A stretch of 64,000 nucleotides of DNA, taken from the NCBI GenBank assembly GCA_022575985.1, contig JAKSXM010000263.1, positions 7,730,001 to 7,794,000 of the forward strand. The letters are read 5' to 3'. The position numbers and the translations under genes were made by a program. Shown here piece after piece: positions 23,010 through 33,232 of this stretch. The notes beneath the pieces are model-generated. The model ran no database searches. It was given only the letters and a program-made list of their open reading frames with translations, and had not been told where the DNA came from. This DNA comes from Anagrus nilaparvatae. Taxonomy: Eukaryota > Arthropoda > Insecta > Hymenoptera > Mymaridae. The first letter of the stretch is position 1; each line of letters starts with the position of its first letter.

Positions 23010-23861
23010 TTATTGTTTAATTTCATGTATTTCCTCTTCACTATTATTATTATTACTATGAATAAAATAATCATTTATTGTAGTTTTTTCTTTCTTTTTT
23101 TCTACTTTATTTATTTGACCTGGCGAAGAACTAGCAGCTCTTTTTTTTGTTTTTTTAACTAATTTTGTCTCTAAATTTACACTAACATTCTCCAGCTGTT
23201 TATCTTCTTTTTTATTTTTTTCTTTAATACTCACTAATACTTTTGTCGCTTCTTGGAGGTCGTAACTTTTATTCTCGATCTGAATCTTGCTATTTATTAT
23301 TTTCGCATCTATATTATTTGCTTTTAATTCGTTTTTAATTTCTTTCATTTTGTTATACCCTTCTCTTTCTGCCTTAGATAAATCATTAGCTATTGTTATA
23401 TTAAATTTTTTTCTTAAAATAAATGACTTTTCAAAAAAGTCTTTTTTGAATTTTTGGGTCATTAATGTTACTACAACAGGTCTTATTCCGATTTTGGGGC
23501 CTATTCTTTTAACACTTTCAATTAATCGGCTATCTATCCCCACCTGTTGTACTATGTCTGCTATTTCACCTAATAATTCTCTATTATTTTCATCTTTATT
23601 GTCTATCACATTGTAAAAAATCACATTTTTCACCCTGAGACTTGCCTTTAAGGCTTCAATTACTTTTTTTATGCTTATTATTTCACTATCAACTTTCTTT
23701 TTATTTTCACTATTTTCAAGTTTTATTTCTTTGATTTCTTCACTATTTTTATTTGCTATTTCTAGCACTTCTTTATTTCCCGTCTTGTATTTTTTTACTG
23801 TCTCTGTTAAATTTAGGATTAATCCTTTTAATTCGGTATTTGATGTTCGCGAATCGTCCAT
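23010..23861 (-). CDS. LINE ORF1 protein (coiled-coil RNA-binding type)
   Basis: 283 codons, intact from ATG to stop, encoded 28 bp upstream of the endonuclease start. The first ~100 residues are rich in E, K, I and N with heptad-like spacing (KKVDSEIISIKKVIEALK), i.e. a coiled coil. The middle part (KNVIFYNV, IDSRLIESVKRIG, ITIANDLSKAER) resembles the RRM-like/C-terminal region of insect LINE ORF1 proteins, which bind element RNA and chaperone priming. The C-terminus is Lys-rich. No zinc knuckle is seen. Assignment rests on position and composition. Confidence 0.7.
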   Translation of the reverse strand: MDDSRTSNTELKGLILNLTETVKKYKTGNKEVLEIANKNSEEIKEIKLENSENKKKVDSEIISIKKVIEALKASLRVKNVIFYNVIDNKDENNRELLGEIADIVQQVGIDSRLIESVKRIGPKIGIRPVVVTLMTQKFKKDFFEKSFILRKKFNITIANDLSKAEREGYNKMKEIKNELKANNIDAKIINSKIQIENKSYDLQEATKVLVSIKEKNKKEDKQLENVSVNLETKLVKKTKKRAASSSPGQINKVEKKKEKTTINDYFIHSNNNNSEEEIHEIKQ

Positions 23862-24981
23862 TTTGGAACGCTTTATTTAATTTTTTCTTATGTCCTTAAT
23901 TATTATTAATTATTTATTTATTATTTATTTATTTAACTGTTAATTTTAATAATAAGTCCTTTATTTCTTCATTAGACACATACTTCTTATTTATTTACTT
24001 TATTTATTAGCTTTCGCGCGAAATGTCTATAACCTAATCTACATAACCTTAAATTTACTGACTTTAATTTTTTATTTTTTTAACCCTTTTTAATTACCGC
24101 AGTTGCTTACCCACATTTTCACTTTAACTTTAAACTTTTCTTAATATATTTTAACTATTATTTTCATTTATAATTCAGTTTTTCTTTAAAACTTATTATT
24201 TTTTACTTAGTAATTCACGCGCGCGATGCAACCACCGCCGTTGCCCCCACCAATCTCCAACAAAATATAATATATATCTGAAATTTCTAAAGTTAGGAAA
24301 AATAAATATGACTTTTGCAATAAAATATTTTTTTGTGGAAATTTTTATTATCTCAAGTTTATGACAGATAAATGATATTTTAAAATATCCTATATATATA
24401 TATTATTAAAATGAAAGATTGCAAAAAATTGAAAAATTTTGATTTTATTACAGATCACATTGAATGGATAAAAATCCATAAAAGTGGTTTTAAATTAATC
24501 CTTAAAAAAATACCCCCAGCCGATTTTTTATTTTTAAAAAATAATTAAATGATTTCGAGAAATCAATTTCAGAAGTTAGTGGTTGAGAAGAAGAAAAACA
24601 TTAGATTGTTTTTCACTAAAACTGATTTTTCTCAGGATCTAAAGAGTCTTTTGAGATAAGCTTTAGTGCAAATTATTCCTTGGAAAGTTATAACTCTTTA
24701 TAGCCAAGAAGATCAAAATTTAAAACCCGAAAAAGTTGTCACACTGATCACTTGATAACTAAAAATAGTTATTACCGATTCGTTAAAACTCAACGGCTAT
24801 GTATTTGTTCAACCGTTATCTAAAACAAGATTCAATGGTTTTAAGTTTAATCTTTTCATTCAAGAGAAATCTTAAAAATATCACTTGGTAAATTTTTTTC
24901 AATTTTTAACTTTTTCATACTTGGGACAGCCGACCTAACCGGATTTTGTATTTTATATATTATTTTATATTTTATATATTT

Positions 24982-25515
24982 ACTAGCTGCCTCCGGCTCG
25001 CTTCGCTCACCTCGGCAACCGCCAAGGGGGCTGCGCCCCCCTGGATCCCTGCAACTTGATTTTTCCAAAGATATGTTGTTTTGCTTACTCAATAGTTTGT
25101 ATAACAACCTTTTTTACCCGAATTATTATCTAAAATTTACTAAATCATAAAAATTGCGGACGTTGGAACTAAGGCGGATAATTAGTGATCAGCGATACAA
25201 AGCTTGAGTACCCTTCCCTAGGATCCGCAAGTGGCAGTTGCTTCCCTCAACTACCAATTCTAGGATTCACCCTGATAATACCTGTACAAGTTTCTTTTAG
25301 TTACTCTATTGATCTACTAAATTAGTAACCGGTAAGGATTACGAATATATATAATATTATTCCTAAACTTTTATAATTTTTGAAAAATGATTGTAACTTT
25401 TGACAGATCGAGCCGATTAGCTTGAAAATTTAGGTGGATACGTAAAAAATATGCCCGAATCGAATAAAATTCTTTTTTATAGTAAAATTTTTCCTCGGTT
25501 TTCCGTTTTTTTGGT
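24982..25515 (-). mobile_element. Helitron-type element family B, nested, minus strand
   Basis: Reverse complement of 1030-1575, with its 3' terminus ACTAGCTGCCTCC at 24982 and the hairpin GGGGGCTGCGCCCCC near 25025. It interrupts family A copy 1 just after a TTATATATT tract. The 5' boundary near 25515 is where similarity to the plus-strand copy fades and is not fixed precisely. Layering shows B moved after A. Confidence 0.6.
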
Positions 25516-25784
25516 TTTTTTTGAAAATTGAAAATGCTATTTATATACTAAAGAATTGTACTAAAAATTACTATACGAGATACTAAATTTTTTAAACGAC
25601 AACTTAGTAAAATATTTTTAAAAAATATGTTTTTATAGTACAAATTGCGACAAATTAAAAATCTTATTTTTTACTATACTTATAGTAATATTCTTTTTAA
25701 GTATATTGTAATTTTTAGGGTAAATCCGCAGGTAGTGCTCGATTACTTTTTAATATAGGAATAATTCATCTTTTTTTTTCTCAG

Positions 25785-26645
25785 TGTAATTTTGGCACGA
25801 AAAATTATTATTTTTTGACCAAATTTTTACCACATATTCTTTGGCTCTTAAACTTTACAGAAACGTCGGTTTTTAAAAAAAAAATTATTTCAAATATTAT
25901 TTATAACAATTCAAAGTTAATTTACCAAATTCTATTGTAATTGTCCCATCAGAGTAATTTTTTTTTTAATTGATAGATAATTACTTCTAGATTTTAGGTT
26001 CAAAATATCATGATTTTGGGGGTCCTCGTTTGATAGTGACATCAAAAAATAGCAGAAATTTTTATGAATAGAAAAGTAATAATTATTCTAACCATTGTTT
26101 AAAGAAAATAATGCTTAAGCTGGGACCACTCGTGGTGATTATATTTAAAGCATTTTAGAAATACTATATCTAAAATATACCTGTTTAAAAAAAAATAGGC
26201 AACTACGCAATAAGATAGAAAAGGAGCGACTGCTTTTTTGTATAATATTTATTCAAATGAACCTTTGTTCATAAAATATAATCACCCCAAGTGGTCTTAC
26301 CTTAAAGATTATTTTCTTCAAAAAAAAAAAAAAAACATTGGGCAGAGTAATAATTACATTCTCATTCATAAAAAATTCTGCTATTTATTAATATCACTAT
26401 CAAACGAGGGCTCTTATAACCGTGATTTTTTTAATTTAAAATCTAGAAGTAATTATCTATTAGTTAAAAAAAAAATTATTCCGATGGGACAACTGCAATA
26501 TAATTTGGTAAATTAACTTTGAATTGTTATAAATAATATTTAAAATAATTTTTTTTTTTAAAAACCAACTTTACTGTAAAGTTTAAGAGCCAAAGAATAT
26601 GTGGATAAAATTTGCTCAAAAAATAATAATTTTTGTTGACAAAAT
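25785..26645. repeat. Fold-back (inverted repeat) with ~300-bp arms
   Basis: Left arm 25785-26090 is complementary to right arm 26350-26645. CATATTCTTTGGCTCTTAAA at about 25832 pairs with TTTAAGAGCCAAAGAATATG at about 26581, and CTCGTTTGATAG pairs with CTATCAAACGAG. Nearer the centre, GGACCACTCGTGGTGATTAT and ATAATCACCCCAAGTGGTC also pair. The 92-codon ORF at 26238 lies inside the fold-back and has no motif; I do not regard it as a gene. Confidence 0.65.
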
Positions 26646-27135
26646 TAACGTTATGAAGTTGACCATGAAGAAAAAAGTTTTTTTTCAACGTTTTTTCACG
26701 TTTTTTTGGTCATAAATCCCAATCCCTTTGACTTAGAATCATGAACTTACGTATAGGATTAGAAGCAACAATTTGACATAAAATTTTTTTTACCCTAATG
26801 TTTTCCGATCATTTTTGAAAAAGTTATAAGCTGAATGCGAGCGTAATCAATCATTTCCAAACGGAAAGTACATCAAGTTTTTATATTAATAATAAATAAG
26901 CTGGTAAAAAAAAATGTATAATAAATAATATAATGTAGAGAATTATTGAAATATTCAAAATAAATAATTTTTCAAATATAATATATAAAAATAAAATATT
27001 AATTAACAAAATAATTATAAAAACAGAATGATTGTTATATTCTGCCGAGCATCGCGAGGCCCTTCAGCTAGTATTTTATAAAAATTATTGTAAGTTATTA
27101 TTTTTAATATTATATTATAAATAATAAATTTTTCA

Positions 27136-27170
27136 GTTTGAAAAGGTGTACTGTTAGTACACGAAACGTC
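27136..27170 (+). other. Stem-loop + GAAACGTC motif (hammerhead/PLE-like), copy 1
   Basis: GGTGTACT-GTT-AGTACAC forms a perfect 7-bp stem with a 3-nt loop and is followed at once by GAAACGTC. Stem II followed by GAAA and a GUC-like triplet recalls the small hammerhead ribozymes of Penelope-like elements. The CUGANGA core upstream is replaced by TTTGAAA, so activity is unlikely. Comparable motifs lie at 30354-30399, 32105-32147 and 58754-58787. Confidence 0.35.
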
Positions 27171-27321
27171 ACGTTTAATAAAAAAAGATCTTTGTATTTT
27201 TTATTTATTAGCCATCTTGGTCAAAAATATTATATCATTTATTACAATAAATTTGATATTAAACCATATTTAAACCGTAAAGTCATAGGTGCAAGATTTT
27301 TAGAAAATGAAAATCAATTAC

Positions 27322-27429
27322 CTGTTTCCAACAAATGATATATGGACACTACTGTTATTAGGTTCTTGCAGTAACTCACTTAAGGCCATTGCGATTCCGA
27401 TTCCTAAATCATTATAAATCATATAAGTA
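27322..27429 (-). CDS. Candidate host exon 3 of those seen
   Basis: Minus strand: acceptor GATTTTTCAG, then 108 bp, then donor CAG|GTAATT. Only one frame is open; it encodes MIYNDLGIGIAMALSELLQE and ends HISFVGN plus two bases. This leaves the phase required by the exon at 5129-5255 (joining codon AGA, Arg). The upstream side is problematic: the preceding exon leaves one base, whereas this frame needs two. A one-base indel, a sequencing error, or a decayed locus could explain it. Family unknown. Confidence 0.5.
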
Positions 27430-27484
27430 CTGAAAAATCTTTACGAGAGTAAGCAAACAAAAAGTTAAAATGTAAGTGTAATAC
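27430..27484 (-). other. Candidate 55-bp spliceosomal intron
   Basis: GTATTA at the 5' end and TTTTTCAG at the 3' end on the minus strand, with a T-rich 3' half and an in-frame TAA if read through. The length is typical of short insect introns. Removing it exactly gives a frame conflict by one base between its flanking exons. Confidence 0.5.
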
Positions 27485-27607
27485 CGTTTGAAAAAGCCTG
27501 CAAGTTATCTGGGTTTTGGATTAATGTACTAGAATTTTCTGTCGACGAAAAATTATTTGATACTGCTGGTGAGTTTCTAATTGAAGAATTTGAAGATAAT
27601 TCAGCTG
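27485..27607 (-). CDS. Candidate host exon 2 of those seen (Ser/Asn-rich)
   Basis: Minus strand: acceptor AAAATTTCAG, 123 bp, donor AACG|GTATTA. Of three frames only one is open; it starts with two bases completing a codon and then reads AELSSNSSIRNSPAVSNNFS, ending IQNPDNLQAFSN plus one base. The other frames have stops. The incoming phase fits the exon at 47360-47586, which leaves one base (joined codon GCA, Ala). Low-complexity Ser/Asn/Pro content suggests a disordered linker. No family assigned. Confidence 0.55.
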
Positions 27608-28362
27608 CTGAAATTTTAGTTACGTAAACAAATTAATTTTATTTTATATAATGAAAATTTATATAAAAAAATGAATAGTTTTTTTTATAAATTTAAGCTA
27701 TTTAATAAATTAAAAAATTTTTTAGAAATTAATTATATTATAACAAATATTTGTGTAAAGAAAATATATTTGTTTGAATCATAATTTATAACTTTGAATA
27801 AAAAAAGCGCATATTAATTTTAGAATAATCCAGTTGTTAAAAAAATGTGGACATTGCACTCGTTTTCAAAATAATTAATTTAAGGTAGGGGATCAAATTG
27901 GATTTTTCAAAAAAAAAAATTAAAAAAAAATTTTTTTTCCAACTCCTTATACCTTTAAAAATTCCCTCCTAAAATATTTAGGAAAATTTCTACTTTATAA
28001 CGAAGTTAAATGACTTGAAACGAGCGAAATACTTAAGAAATAATACAAATCAAAAAATTTCAAATGCGATTTGCTCGAAACTATCTTTATCAACTGGCCG
28101 ACAGTTAATCTTGGGATTGGCTGGACGATTTTTAAAAACTTAAGTGCGTTATCTTTATTAAAGTATCTTACAGGGCAATTAACCATAAAATTATAAAAAA
28201 ATTAATTAAAATATGCCTTTAACAAGCGTAATAGGGTAAAAAAAACGTCCATTTTTCTGACTAGCCCATTTTTTTTATTTTTTGGGGTTTTTTTTCTATT
28301 TTAAGTGAATTGCCCTGTGAGACTCATTACTTATTAAGAATCTTTTTGAGTTTTTTGTATTA
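27608..28362. other. Non-coding AT-rich spacer
   Basis: No gene or clear repeat seen. Homopolymer A and T tracts at 27905-27940 and a GGCTGG-containing stretch near 28118 are the only features. Confidence 0.45.
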
Positions 28363-28628
28363 ACATTAACCGTATGCCGTATATACGGGAACAGAAAAAT
28401 ACGGTCTGTATTTTTCAAAGCCGTAAATAAGGTTAAAATTTTACAAAACCGTATCCATAAGTACATGTAAAGTAAATACAGGTCTGTATAAATTTTTCTG
28501 TAACAATATATAGAACCCGTATTTTAGGCATCCATACAAACGGCTGAAAAAAGTTAAGCCCCGAATATACGGATCAATTCTAAACGAAAACGTATATCAT
28601 TTATAGGGTCTAACGTATATCATTTAAG

Positions 28629-28680
28629 CGTCTACCCGGCAAGTAGAAGATCGCGAGTTCGATTCTCGTTGCTACCTGAT
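28629..28680 (+). repeat. tRNA-like 3' half (SINE-like), left arm copy 1
   Basis: TCTAC-CCGGCAA-GTAGA forms an anticodon-like hairpin, followed by CGAG-TTCGATT-CTCG, a perfect T-arm/B-box. The 5' half (A box) is missing and is replaced by the CGTATATCATTTA sequence. It is followed by the same TGATGAGACATTTATTTTTT body as the other three copies. A tRNA-derived repeat, not a functional tRNA. Confidence 0.55.
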
Positions 28681-29048
28681 GAGACATTTATTTTTTCTTA
28701 AAGATCTTTTCTTAACATCAAGAAATAAAAATTAAAACTGAATAATTTATTTTTAATTTAAAAAATTATTGAACTGCTGTTAATGCGATACACGTTATGG
28801 GTGACTCATTAACAATAAAGCAGTTTAATATTATTCATTAATTTACATTAATTTGTATTGCGAATAGAATATAAGTCCGTAAAGACCGATAAATACAATT
28901 TATCATATTTATTTCAATTATCATCGGACAATAAAAAATATTATTCTAAATAATATTCTAAATAATATATAATTTCTGGCACTGGGTCGAATAGCTGCCT
29001 TCTTTGAGAGAGAATAAGTGTCTCATTGGTATCATTGAGTGTCGTCTC

Positions 29049-29118
29049 GTGCCGTAGCTTAGTTAGTTAAAGCATCTAACCAGCAAGTAGAATATCGCGT
29101 TCGATTCTCGTTGGCACC
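29049..29118 (+). repeat. tRNA-derived SINE head, left arm copy 2
   Basis: Full-length tRNA-like fold: GTGCCGTAGCTTAGTTAG (acceptor and A box), TCTAA-CCAGCAA-GTAGA anticodon arm, CGCGTTCGATTCTCG (B box), and 3' GGCACC pairing with 5' GTGCC. Position 33 is C instead of the invariant T and the T-stem is mismatched, so it should not work as a tRNA. The loop triplet would be AGC (Ala) if read. About 190 bp of shared body follow (CGATACACGTTATGG, then AATAAAGCAGTTTAAT). Confidence 0.6.
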
Positions 29119-29354
29119 TGATGAGACATTTATTTTTTCTCAAAGATTTTTTGTTAACATCAAGAAATAAAAATTAAAAATTTATTTTTAATTTAAAAAA
29201 TTATTGAACTGCTGTTAATGCGATACACGTTATGGGCAACTCATTAACAATAAAGCAGTTTAATACTATTCATTATTACAAATTTACATTACTTTGTATT
29301 GGTGAATAATAATAGTAGTCCGTAAAGACCGATAAATACAATTTATCGCATATC

Positions 29355-29640
29355 ATTTACCCGTATATACGGGTCTCAATTTTTTTCATCCGTTTGTACG
29401 GATACCTAAAATACGGTATCCATATATTGTTGACCGTATATACGGATCATACTGGACCCATGTACCTCTGATCCGTACATACGGATCACTACTTTTTTCA
29501 GCCGCTTGTACAGATGCCTAAAATACGGGTTCCGTCTCTTCTGACGGAACTACAGGATCAATATATTTGTGATCTGTATATACGAGTGACTGAAATAAAG
29601 GAACAGCGTATCTGTGATCCGTATATACGGGTGAATGACA
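29355..29640 (+). repeat. Cluster of CCGTATATACGG-type palindromic motifs
   Basis: Repeated short palindromes: CCCGTATATACGGG, CCGTTTGTACGG, CCGTATATACGG, CCGTACATACGG and another CCGTATATACGG, spaced tens of bases apart and separated by GATCA or CCTAAAATACGG spacers. Similar motifs occur in both arms (28371, 33470) and at 58925-59080. Such density of one palindrome is far above chance in AT-rich DNA. Role unknown. Confidence 0.7.
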
Positions 29641-30149
29641 TATGGTTTCGTAGGGACTGTCTACAATTGACCGTATGAAGGGTGCGTTTATACGCTACGT
29701 TCCGCAGTAAAAAATTTTGCATCACAAAAATTTTACTGCGCATCGACGCAGACGTAAAACGTTTAAACTTTATTTTCCACCTGGAAATTGTTTTTGCTGA
29801 CCGTATAAACCAAGAGGTACAAAAGAAAATCAAATTTGCCATGTTTAAAAGTTGCTCGGTTGGTTATATTAGAAACTTTGGTGAAAAAAATGAAAGAATT
29901 ATAAAACATTATTTTTCCCATGAGAATCGTTATTATTAAGACTTATTTTTTATAAATAAAAATTTAGAAATAAAATTTAATAAACTGTGCCAGTACAGCA
30001 TAAGATACTTGCTTGCAGAGGGGCCGGTGCAAAAATGTCCATTGAAGCACGTGTATATCTTTTTTCTTCCAGCAGTGTCGAGCCGTCGCTATTCGCGCGT
30101 TGCCAAATTTTTTCAAGCGCGGGTTCTATTTAAATCATTTATTTTAGTT
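29641..30149. other. Unique block inside the composite palindrome
   Basis: A small inverted pair (GCAGTAAAAAATTTTGC and ACAAAAATTTTACTGC) lies at 29703-29740. A GC-richer patch at 30000-30120 includes GTCGAGCCGTCGC and CGCGCGTTGCC. The 85-codon ORF at 29682 overlaps the inverted pair and shows no known motif. No gene supported. Confidence 0.4.
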
Positions 30150-30589
30150 AATGCGGACATAAAATTTTTGTATTATAAAACTTGGTAATATGATAATTAG
30201 TATATTTTCTATATAAACTTATTCATAAATTTTAAAACAAAATTTGAAACAACAAAATATGTTTTTTTAAAATTTTCTACGACTTTACAGACAATTCAGT
30301 TGAGTAATTAAATTAATGTATTTTAAAAAATAAGTCAATTTAAATATGTTTTTGCCCAACGTTTTGGTAATCTAAACGATCACCCTTATCAAGAGCTGAA
30401 ATTTATTAAATATAAATTTATATACAAATTTTCAATGTTTTACAATTATTAAAGAATTATGGTATTTACCTGTAATTAACATTAAAATAAAATTAATTTC
30501 TTTAAATAACATATTTAAAGATTATTGCACATTTATTTTCATTTAAAATAAAAATTAAATAATGTTGTTATTTTTTTTTAAATACATGA

Positions 30590-31664
30590 TCTTTTGTTTA
30601 CGTAAATCAGCTGACTTTTGTAGAAAAGAATGGAACGGAATCAAGGGGAACCAGGCAGTCCAAAAGGGCCCTGGGTACCTCTCCGATCTACGAGTGGCGT
30701 GATGAACTAATGAATATGAATAGAATCTATACTCGTGTTGTGGTGGGCTGGATAACGGGACACTCCGTATTGAACCATCACAGATGGGGGAACATAAACG
30801 ATATTCGGAACTGCAGATTCTGCGATGAATCGACAGAAACCACCGAACATCTGATCTGGGCTTGCCCAGCGCTAGAGGAACGTCGTAGACGGTACCTCGA
30901 ATTTTCACTAACGAACACAGAAGATGTTGGACCATTGAAGCCTCAGAGCCTAGTGAACTTCGTAAGGTCACTAGGCCTCGAGAACTTCATAGGAGGGCGG
31001 AGACCACCTGAGGGGGAAGCCTAAGGTGAACCTGCAACAGGTATACTCGAACTGTGGTAAGATCTCGGTAACATATGTCTATGGGCTATGCCTAAAGGTC
31101 TGTGAGCGCCCTGATCGATGCCCCTAACTGGGGAACCTGGAGTTCGGTCATTGCCGGAAGAACTTGATGGGGGTTATTCTGACCTCTGGTTTTCATCTTC
31201 GGAACACTAACACACAAGGCAGCAACCATGCAGTTATTCGGACCCTCGAAGGAAGGGTGACTCTGGGATCATGCTTGCATGGAACCAGGTCTGGACTTCC
31301 CAACAGAGGCAAGATCTCTGCAGGTTGTCACTTCTGTGATTTTAACACACAAGGGAGCAATTAAGCAGTTATTCGAACCCTCAAAGGAAGGGTGATTCTG
31401 GGACCATGCTCGCATGGAACCAGGTCTAGACTTCCCTACAGAGGCAAGATATCTGCAGGTTGTCACTTTTGGGACACTAACCGCGAGCACCATCTAAGGG
31501 AAACAAACACAACACAATACCGGGACATCCAGGGCTCTTACTTAAAGGGACCAGGATGGACCAACGGGGACTCTAACAGGTGGAGCGCTAGGGGCTTTTA
31601 AATTAAGTCGGGTGCTCTGGAGCTTGTCTCCCCCCATCCAGGCAAAAAAAAAAAAAAAAAAAAG
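30590..31664 (+). mobile_element. 5'-truncated non-LTR retrotransposon with poly(A)
   Basis: Contains the last ~105 codons of an ORF2 (30710-31021) ending in a CCHC-type finger (CRFCDESTETTEHLIWACPA) and GLENFIGG, then a ~620-bp 3' UTR and a poly(A) tail at 31644-31663. Base composition is much more GC-rich than the host DNA, showing an insertion. The C-terminal finger is typical of Jockey/I/R1-group elements. It sits at the centre of the palindrome. Confidence 0.75.
31195..31480 (+). repeat. ~141-bp tandem duplication in the LINE 3' UTR
   Basis: Two copies of a unit with AACACACAAGG, CAGTTATTCG-ACCCTC, AAGGAAGGGTGA, GGAACCAGGTCT and GCAGGTTGTCACTT. Copies differ by scattered substitutions, so the duplication predates or accompanied element spread. 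Confidence 0.8.
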
Positions 31665-31966
31665 GCTGGTTTCTATTGTTTTTGAATGTAAAGGTGTATT
31701 TATATTGTACAAATTGATAGTTTATTTTAAAATATAGAAGTTATTTACTTATTCAATAATTTCATGTATCACATGGATCATAACATGGTGGTAGATTTTT
31801 TATATCTTGCATTTTATTAAGTGCTTTATGTCCTTCTTTTTTAATAAATGCCATTTACGCTACATTTCTTTTTTTCCAATTATGTTCTTTATGTAGTATT
31901 TGTATATTGTCCCAATCCATATCATGTTGTTTTGCGACCACTGGATTTTTTAAATAAAAAATTAAA
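31665..31966. other. Central spacer of the palindrome
   Basis: AT-rich sequence after the LINE poly(A) without a recognisable gene or repeat. Confidence 0.4.
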
Positions 31967-32104
31967 ATAAATGTGCAATAATCTTTAAATATGTTATAAT
32001 GAAATTAATTTTATTTTAATGCTAATTACAGGTAAATACCATAATTCTTTAATAATTGTAAAACATTGTAAATTTGTATATAAATTTATATTTAATAAAT
32101 TTCA

Positions 32105-32147
32105 GCTCTTGATAAGGGTGATCGTTTAGATTACCGAAACGTTGAGC
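32105..32147 (+). other. Stem-loop + GAAACGTT motif (hammerhead/PLE-like), copy 3
   Basis: CTTGATAAGG, then GGTGATC-GTTTA-GATTACC, then GAAACGTTGAGC. The outer bases GCTC and GAGC can also pair. The left inner arm carries the mirrored copy (30354-30399, minus) with GAAA changed to AAAA. The core TTGATAA differs from the CUGANGA consensus, including the base equivalent to G8. Confidence 0.35.
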
Positions 32148-32732
32148 AAAAACATATTTAAAATTGATTTATTTTTTAAAATATATTAATTTATTCATTC
32201 AACTGAATTGGCTGTAAAGTCGTAGAAAATTTAAAAAAAACATTTTTATTGTTTCAAATTTTGTTTTAAAATTTATGAATAAGTTTATATAGAAAATATA
32301 CTAATTATCATATTACCAAGTTTTATAATACAAAAATTTTATGTCCGTGTGATGGCATATTTGCATTATAATTTAATTAATTATTATTAAATAATTTTTT
32401 TTATTTTTAAGAATAATTTTAGAAATCAAATTTTTTAGATGACCTTAATTATTATTTTTATCTTGTAGACTTTAGACATTCCAATCTATTGTCTATCAAA
32501 ATAAAAAGATTGGAATGTTGAAAGTTGAAAAACAATATTGTTATTCACCAATACAAATTAATGTAAATTTGTAATAATGAATAGTATTAAACTGCTTTAT
32601 TGTTAATGAGTTGCCCATAACGTGTATCGCATTAACAGTAGTTCAATAATTTTTTAAATTAAAAATAAATTTTTAATTTTTATTTCTTGATGTTAAGAAA
32701 AAATCTTTGAGAAAAAATAAATGTCTCATCAT

Positions 32733-32801
32733 GTGCCAACGAGAATCGAACGCGATATTCTACTTGCTGGTTAGATGCTTTAACCAACTAAGCTACGGCA
32801 C
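32733..32801 (-). repeat. tRNA-derived SINE head, right arm copy
   Basis: Reverse complement of the head at 29049-29118: GTGCCGTAGCTTAGTTGG, TTAAAGC, CCAGCAA loop and TTCGATTCTCG. It retains both A and B boxes (internal RNA polymerase III promoter elements). As part of the arm it is a copy made by the inverted duplication or the same SINE inserted before it. Confidence 0.6.
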
Positions 32802-33174
32802 GAGACGACACTTAATGATACCAATGAGGCACTTATTCTCTCTCAGAGAAGGCAGCTATTTGACCCAGTGCCAGAAATTATATATTATTTAGAATATTAT
32901 TTAGAATAATATTTTTTATTGTCTGATGATAATTGAAATAAATATGATAAATTGTATTTATCGGTCTTTACGGACTTATATTCTATTCGCAATACAAATT
33001 AATGTAAATTAATGAATAATATTAAACTGCTTTATTGTTAATGAGTCATCCATAACGTGTATCTCATTAACAGCAGTTCAATAATTTTTTAAATTAAAAA
33101 TAAATTATTCAGTTTTAATTTTTATGTCTTGATGTTAAGAAAAGATCTTTAAGAAAAAATAAATGTCTCATCAG

Positions 33175-33232
33175 GTGCCAACGAGAATTGAACTCGCGAT
33201 CTTCTACTTGCCGGGTAGACGCTTAAATGATA
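33175..33232 (-). repeat. tRNA-like 3' half, outer right arm copy
   Basis: Mirrors 28629-28680: TCTAC-CCGGCAA-GTAGA anticodon arm and CGAG-TTCAATT-CTCG T-arm with GGCACC after it. The A box is missing at the same breakpoint (TATATCATTTAAGCG), showing that the truncation predates the inverted duplication. Confidence 0.55.

Larger units (their letters stand above)
19560..24265 (-). mobile_element. Near full-length APE-type non-LTR retrotransposon
   Basis: Minus-strand LINE of about 4.7 kb with ORF1 (23861-23010), ORF2 (22982-19732) and a GC-rich 5' leader at about 24210-24265 (GGTGGGGGCAACGGCGGTGG on the minus strand). Downstream of ORF2 the DNA becomes a pyrimidine/AT-rich tract without a clear poly(A). 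Domain order endonuclease, RT, CCHC places it in the Jockey/R1/LOA/I range. It abuts the Helitron C end at 19540. ORF2 is broken by stops and frameshifts, so it is not autonomous now. Confidence 0.8.
24388..27072 (+). mobile_element. Helitron-type element family A, copy 1, with nested insertions
   Basis: Starts with TC after an A (ATATCCTATATATA) and ends with the hairpin GCCGAGCATCGCGAGGC, then CTTCAGCTAGT. The first ~450 bp match 49200-49500 (for example AAAACTGATTTTTCTCAGGA and TTAGTGCAAATTATTCCTTG) and the terminus matches 51420-51447. Both copies start A|TC and end CTAG|T as Helitrons should. The middle holds a family B copy (24982-25510) and a fold-back (25785-26645) instead of the minisatellite found in copy 2. 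No Rep/helicase gene: non-autonomous. Confidence 0.65.

Noticed and set aside
23287..23616. Hydrophobic plus-strand ORFs (22384-22734, 23287-23616) as membrane proteins
   Set aside because: They are antisense shadows of the minus-strand LINE ORF2 and ORF1; A-rich coding strands give F/L/I-rich antisense frames.
26238..26516. 92-codon ORF as a gene
   Set aside because: It spans the centre and right arm of a fold-back; sequence is low-complexity K/N/I/Y.
29049..29118. A functional tRNA gene (Ala-like loop AGC)
   Set aside because: T-stem mismatches, C at the invariant T33, and four repeated copies with a shared non-tRNA tail indicate a tRNA-derived SINE.
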